NCBI GenBank assembly: GCA_026645375.1
Contig: JAPFFX010000270.1
Coordinates: forward strand, 1 to 9,525
Length of the DNA: 9,525 bases
Direction of reading: 5' to 3'
DNA from: Citricoccus sp. WCRC_4
Lineage (GTDB): Bacteria > Actinomycetota > Actinomycetes > Actinomycetales > Micrococcaceae
The position numbers were made by a program, and so were the translations under genes. Below, piece after piece: positions 6,743 through 9,525 of this stretch. The notes under the pieces were generated by a model. That model did no database searches. It was not told the origin of the DNA and saw nothing but the letters and a program-made list of their open reading frames with translations. Positions within the stretch are counted from its first letter, which is position 1. The number at the start of each line of letters is the position of its first letter.

Positions 6743-8137
6743 TCAGCACTCGGGGATGTTCACCGCCACGTTCACGGCCAGGCCGCCGCGGGAGGTCTCC
6801 TTGTACTTGGACATCATGTCCCGACCGGTCTCCCGCATGGTGTTGATCGCCTCGTCCAGGGTGACCCGGTGCGAGCCGTCCCCGACCAGGGCCAGCCGGG
6901 CCGCGTTGATGGCCTTCACCGAGGCGATCGCGTTGCGCTCGATGCACGGGATCTGGACCAGCCCGGCGATCGGGTCGCAGGTCAGGCCGAGGTTGTGCTC
7001 CAGTCCGATCTCCGCAGCGTTCTCGACCTGCTCCGGCGTCCCGCCGAGCACCGCGCACAGGCCGGCCGCCGCCATCGAGCAGGCCGAGCCGACCTCGCCC
7101 TGGCAGCCGACCTCCGCGCCGGAGATCGAGGCGTTGCGCTTGAACAGCGTCCCGATCGCCCCGGCGGTGAGCAGGAAGTCCACGACGGCGTCGTCGTCGC
7201 ACTCCCGGAACCGGTCGAAGTAGTGCAGCACGGCGGGGATGATGCCCGCCGCCCCGTTGGTCGGGGCGGTGACCACCCGGCCGCCCGAGGCATTCTCCTC
7301 GTTGACGGCCAGGGCGAACAGGTTGACCCACTCCATGGCCCAGAGGGTGTCCTTGTCATCCCCCGCCGCCTCCTGCTCCTGGAGCCGACGGAGCAACCCG
7401 GGCGCCCGGCGCCGGGCCTGCAGCCCACCGGGCAGGGTCTCCTCGGTGCGGCTGCACCCGTTCTCCACGCACTCCTTCATGACCGCCCACACGCGGAGCA
7501 GGGACGACCGGACCTCGTCCTCGCCGTGCCGGGTCAGCTCGTTGGCGAGCATCACCTCGGCGATGGACTTGCCGGACTCCCGGCACCGCTGCAGCAGCTC
7601 GGCCGCGTTGGCGAACGGGTACGGCTCCGGGTTGTCCTGGTCCTCCGGTTCCGGCGTGCCCAGGTCCTCGGCCGTCACCACGAAGCCGCCACCCACGGAG
7701 TAGTACTCCTGCGAGGCCAGGCGGCCACCGGTGGCGTCATACGCGGAGACGCGCATGCCGTTGGGGTGGCCGGGCAGGGACTGGCCGCGGTGCAGCACCA
7801 CGTCCCGGTCCTTGTCGAAGTCGACCTCGTGGGTGCCGTTGAGGGCCAGCCGGCCGGTCTCGATGGCCTCGAGGACGACGCGCGGAGCCTCGTCCGCCTC
7901 GATCGCCTCGGGGTCCCGGCCGGCCAGCCCCAGCACGACTGCGGCATCCGAACCGTGCCCGATGCCCGTGGCCGCCAGGGAGCCGAACAGCTCTCCCTGG
8001 ACACGGGCCACGGACTCCAGCGTCCCGCTCTCCGCCAGGCCGCCCACGAAGATGCGGGCGGCACGCATCGGCCCCACGGTGTGGGACGACGACGGCCCCA
8101 GCCCGATGGAGAACAGGTCAAGCACGCTCAGGGTCAC
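6743..8137 (-). CDS. sdaA: L-serine ammonia-lyase, iron-sulfur type, single chain
   Basis: This 464-residue enzyme deaminates L-serine to pyruvate and ammonia using a 4Fe-4S cluster. The N-terminal (beta) domain has G-P-S-S-S-H-T-V-G-P-M at residues 14-24. The C-terminal (alpha) domain carries the cluster cysteines C345 (G-C-Q-G-E-V-G), C387 (T-C-D-P-I) and C398 (I-P-C-I-E-R-N). From memory these correspond to C343, C385 and C396 of the Legionella enzyme. The last residue is a cysteine (P-E-C464), as in that enzyme, where the C-terminal Cys reaches into the active site and caps the cluster. Length is normal for the fused single-chain type. The GTG start at 8137 overlaps the soxG stop (GTGA) and has AGGAGG just upstream inside soxG. 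Downstream of the sarcosine oxidase genes it would drain serine formed from glycine and methylene-THF to pyruvate. Confidence 0.96.
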   Translation of the reverse strand: MTLSVLDLFSIGLGPSSSHTVGPMRAARIFVGGLAESGTLESVARVQGELFGSLAATGIGHGSDAAVVLGLAGRDPEAIEADEAPRVVLEAIETGRLALNGTHEVDFDKDRDVVLHRGQSLPGHPNGMRVSAYDATGGRLASQEYYSVGGGFVVTAEDLGTPEPEDQDNPEPYPFANAAELLQRCRESGKSIAEVMLANELTRHGEDEVRSSLLRVWAVMKECVENGCSRTEETLPGGLQARRRAPGLLRRLQEQEAAGDDKDTLWAMEWVNLFALAVNEENASGGRVVTAPTNGAAGIIPAVLHYFDRFRECDDDAVVDFLLTAGAIGTLFKRNASISGAEVGCQGEVGSACSMAAAGLCAVLGGTPEQVENAAEIGLEHNLGLTCDPIAGLVQIPCIERNAIASVKAINAARLALVGDGSHRVTLDEAINTMRETGRDMMSKYKETSRGGLAVNVAVNIPEC

Positions 8138-8787
8138 AGAACCTCCTCATGGCAGAACTCCTCGGCAGCGTCCAGCACCCAGCGTACGAGGTAGTCGGCG
8201 AAGGAGGCACGGGGGTAGACCCGGTATCCACTGTCCGCGTAGCGGTGCAGGACCACCGGCACCGGTCCGAGCTGGGTGGCGATGGCGGTGCCCACCCCGA
8301 AGGACCGGGGGTGCAGGTCGGCGTGGCACCCCTTCTCCAGGACCTCGCGCACCCTCGGACCACGCAGGTCCAGGACGGTGCGGTTGGCGGAGAGGTCCAC
8401 CGCCTGCCCGGGCAGGCCCTCCAGCGCGTCCTCCAGTTCGCGCCCCTCGCCGGGCACCTGCTCCCGGGAGACGTCCACGGCGAGGAACTCGTCCGGGGAC
8501 AGCCACAGCACGTGCAGGCCGGCCGGGTCTCCGGTGACCTGCCCGTGCCCGGTGGGCAGCGGCGCGCCGAGCACGCCCTCCAACGCGGCGGCCGAGGCGG
8601 AGCCCGGCCGGGCGCGCAGCCCCAGCTGCACCGGGAAGGCCAGCTCGCGCACGGCCACCGCCCCCTGGGAGCGTTCACCCACCTGGGCCATCTCGGCGGC
8701 CAGGTGTGCGGCCGGGGTCCGACGGAGGCCTGCGGCCACCGGGCCGGATGCCTGGGACTGGTCGATCGTCATGGTGTTCTCAGCCAT
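8134..8787 (-). CDS. soxG: Sarcosine oxidase gamma subunit
   Basis: The product is about 217 residues, usual for SoxG. It is the small structural subunit of the heterotetrameric sarcosine oxidase and is itself distantly related to the GcvT/YgfZ fold. Visible family features include L-W-L-S-P-D-E-F-L near the middle, then D-L-S-A-N-R-T-V-L-D-L-R-G-P-R, and towards the C-terminus Y-R-V-Y-P-R-A-S-F-A-D-Y-L-V-R-W. The start chosen is ATG 8787, with AAGGGAG about 7 bases ahead, overlapping the end of soxA by 8 bases. The open frame extends upstream to 8838, but those 17 residues lie inside soxA and look unrelated. The stop overlaps sdaA by 4 bases, so soxA, soxG and sdaA are probably coupled in translation. 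Confidence 0.92.
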   Translation of the reverse strand: MAENTMTIDQSQASGPVAAGLRRTPAAHLAAEMAQVGERSQGAVAVRELAFPVQLGLRARPGSASAAALEGVLGAPLPTGHGQVTGDPAGLHVLWLSPDEFLAVDVSREQVPGEGRELEDALEGLPGQAVDLSANRTVLDLRGPRVREVLEKGCHADLHPRSFGVGTAIATQLGPVPVVLHRYADSGYRVYPRASFADYLVRWVLDAAEEFCHEEVL

Positions 8788-9525
8788 CGCGACGGCTCCC
8801 TTCAGGGTCAAACAGGACGGGTGAGGTGATCTCGACATCCACGGATCCGTCCCCGAGCGGGGACTTCACGATCTCGCCGAACCGGTTGCGGCCGTTGTCC
8901 ACGAGGGCCAGGCCGAACGGCCGGCCCAGGGCCGCCGAGTTGTAGGAGGAGGTGACGTGGCCGATCATCGGGACCGGGCCGGCGTCGGGGGTGATGGGGG
9001 TGTCCGCGGCCACCAGCTGGGCGCCCTCCGCGAGCCGCGTGGTGCGGTCCACGGGCAGCACGCCCACCAGGTGCCGGCGGTCCTCCCGGGCCGTGTACGG
9101 CCGGGAGTAGGAGCGCTTGCCCACGAAGTCCTTGAGCTTCGAGACGGCCCACTCCATGCCGGCGTCCTGCGGGGTCACCGTGCCGTCGGTGTCCTGGCCG
9201 ATGATGATGAGGCCCTTCTCGGCGCGCAGCACGTGCATGGTCTCGGTGCCGTACGGGGTGATGTCGAACTCCGCACCGGCCTCCGCCACCGCCTCCCACG
9301 TGGACAGCCCGTAGAACGCCTCGACGTTGATCTCGAACGCGAGCTCCCCGGAGAACGAGATCCGGCAGATCCGCGCCGGCGTCCCGTTGGCCAGGGTGGT
9401 CTCGCGGAACGCCATGAACGGGAACGCCTCGTTGGAGACGTCCAGCTCCGGGGCCAGCTTCGCGACCACGGCGCGGGACTTCGGCCCGACGACGGCGATG
9501 GTGCTCCACTGCTCGGTCACCGAGG
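8780..9525 (-). CDS. soxA: Sarcosine oxidase alpha subunit, C-terminal part
   Basis: The gene runs off the right edge; about 247 C-terminal residues of a protein usually near 950-1000 residues are present. Heterotetrameric sarcosine oxidase oxidises sarcosine to glycine and hydrogen peroxide and hands the methyl carbon to tetrahydrofolate as 5,10-methylene-THF. What is visible is the T-protein-like, folate-binding C-terminal half: V-V-G-P-K-S-R, R-I-S-F-S-G-E-L-A-F-E-I-N-V, then L-R-A-E-K-G-L-I-I-I-G-Q-D-T-D-G-T-V-T-P and the closing barrel with I-G-H-V-T-S-S. The N-terminal NAD- and thioredoxin-like ferredoxin-binding parts lie outside the window. soxB and soxD are expected further upstream on this strand. 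The followed order soxA-soxG separates it from dimethylglycine dehydrogenase or GcvT, which share the fold. Confidence 0.94.
   Translation of the reverse strand, partial: SVTEQWSTIAVVGPKSRAVVAKLAPELDVSNEAFPFMAFRETTLANGTPARICRISFSGELAFEINVEAFYGLSTWEAVAEAGAEFDITPYGTETMHVLRAEKGLIIIGQDTDGTVTPQDAGMEWAVSKLKDFVGKRSYSRPYTAREDRRHLVGVLPVDRTTRLAEGAQLVAADTPITPDAGPVPMIGHVTSSYNSAALGRPFGLALVDNGRNRFGEIVKSPLGDGSVDVEITSPVLFDPEGSRRDG

Noticed and set aside
6683..8194. Long 503-codon open frame on the + strand opposite sdaA
   Set aside because: It is the GC-rich mirror of sdaA, with repetitive Arg/Gly/Val/Leu-rich composition and no recognisable domain; sdaA explains the DNA fully.
1..9525. tRNA, rRNA, CRISPR array, insertion sequence, prophage or defence system
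   Set aside because: No repeat-spacer pattern, transposase, terminal inverted repeats or RNA gene sequence was seen, and every sizeable stretch is covered by metabolic genes or the pseudogene.

Overview
The window is very GC-rich DNA with tightly packed genes, GTG starts and 4-base stop/start overlaps, which points to an actinobacterium. The layout of the sarcosine oxidase genes would fit Micrococcales such as Arthrobacter relatives, but the genus cannot be fixed from this sequence. There are three functional blocks. No RNA gene, CRISPR array, transposase or phage gene was seen.

Block 1 (1-3144, + strand) is the end of a mycofactocin biosynthesis operon: the 3' part of mftD (premycofactocin synthase), then mftE (peptidase of the creatininase family) and mftF (glycosyltransferase). 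Each junction overlaps by 4 bases. These enzymes make and glycosylate the redox cofactor mycofactocin; mftA, mftB and mftC would be expected just upstream, outside the window.

Block 2 (3145-5667) is a small two-gene module. An IclR-family regulator (+) converges on a 470-residue tetrahydrofolate-dependent O-demethylase of the LigM type (-), with hairpin terminators between them. The promoter regions of both genes carry a closely related 18-bp palindrome (TACCTATCAAGATAGTTA and TACCTCTCAGCATAGGTA, 14 of 18 bases shared). The simplest reading is that the IclR protein controls both itself and the demethylase. This operator pair is the most useful new observation in the window.

Between block 2 and block 3 lies a decayed acyl-CoA synthetase (5668-6567, -). 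Its N-terminal, middle and C-terminal pieces are in different frames and large internal parts are missing.

Block 3 (6743-9525, - strand) is the end of a sarcosine oxidase operon: the C-terminal third or so of soxA, then soxG and sdaA (iron-sulfur L-serine dehydratase), all overlapping, closed by a perfect 16-bp hairpin. Together they oxidise sarcosine to glycine plus a folate-bound C1 unit. If a serine hydroxymethyltransferase is present, the resulting serine is deaminated to pyruvate. The LigM-like enzyme also works through tetrahydrofolate, so blocks 2 and 3 may share a folate C1 pool; that link is inference.
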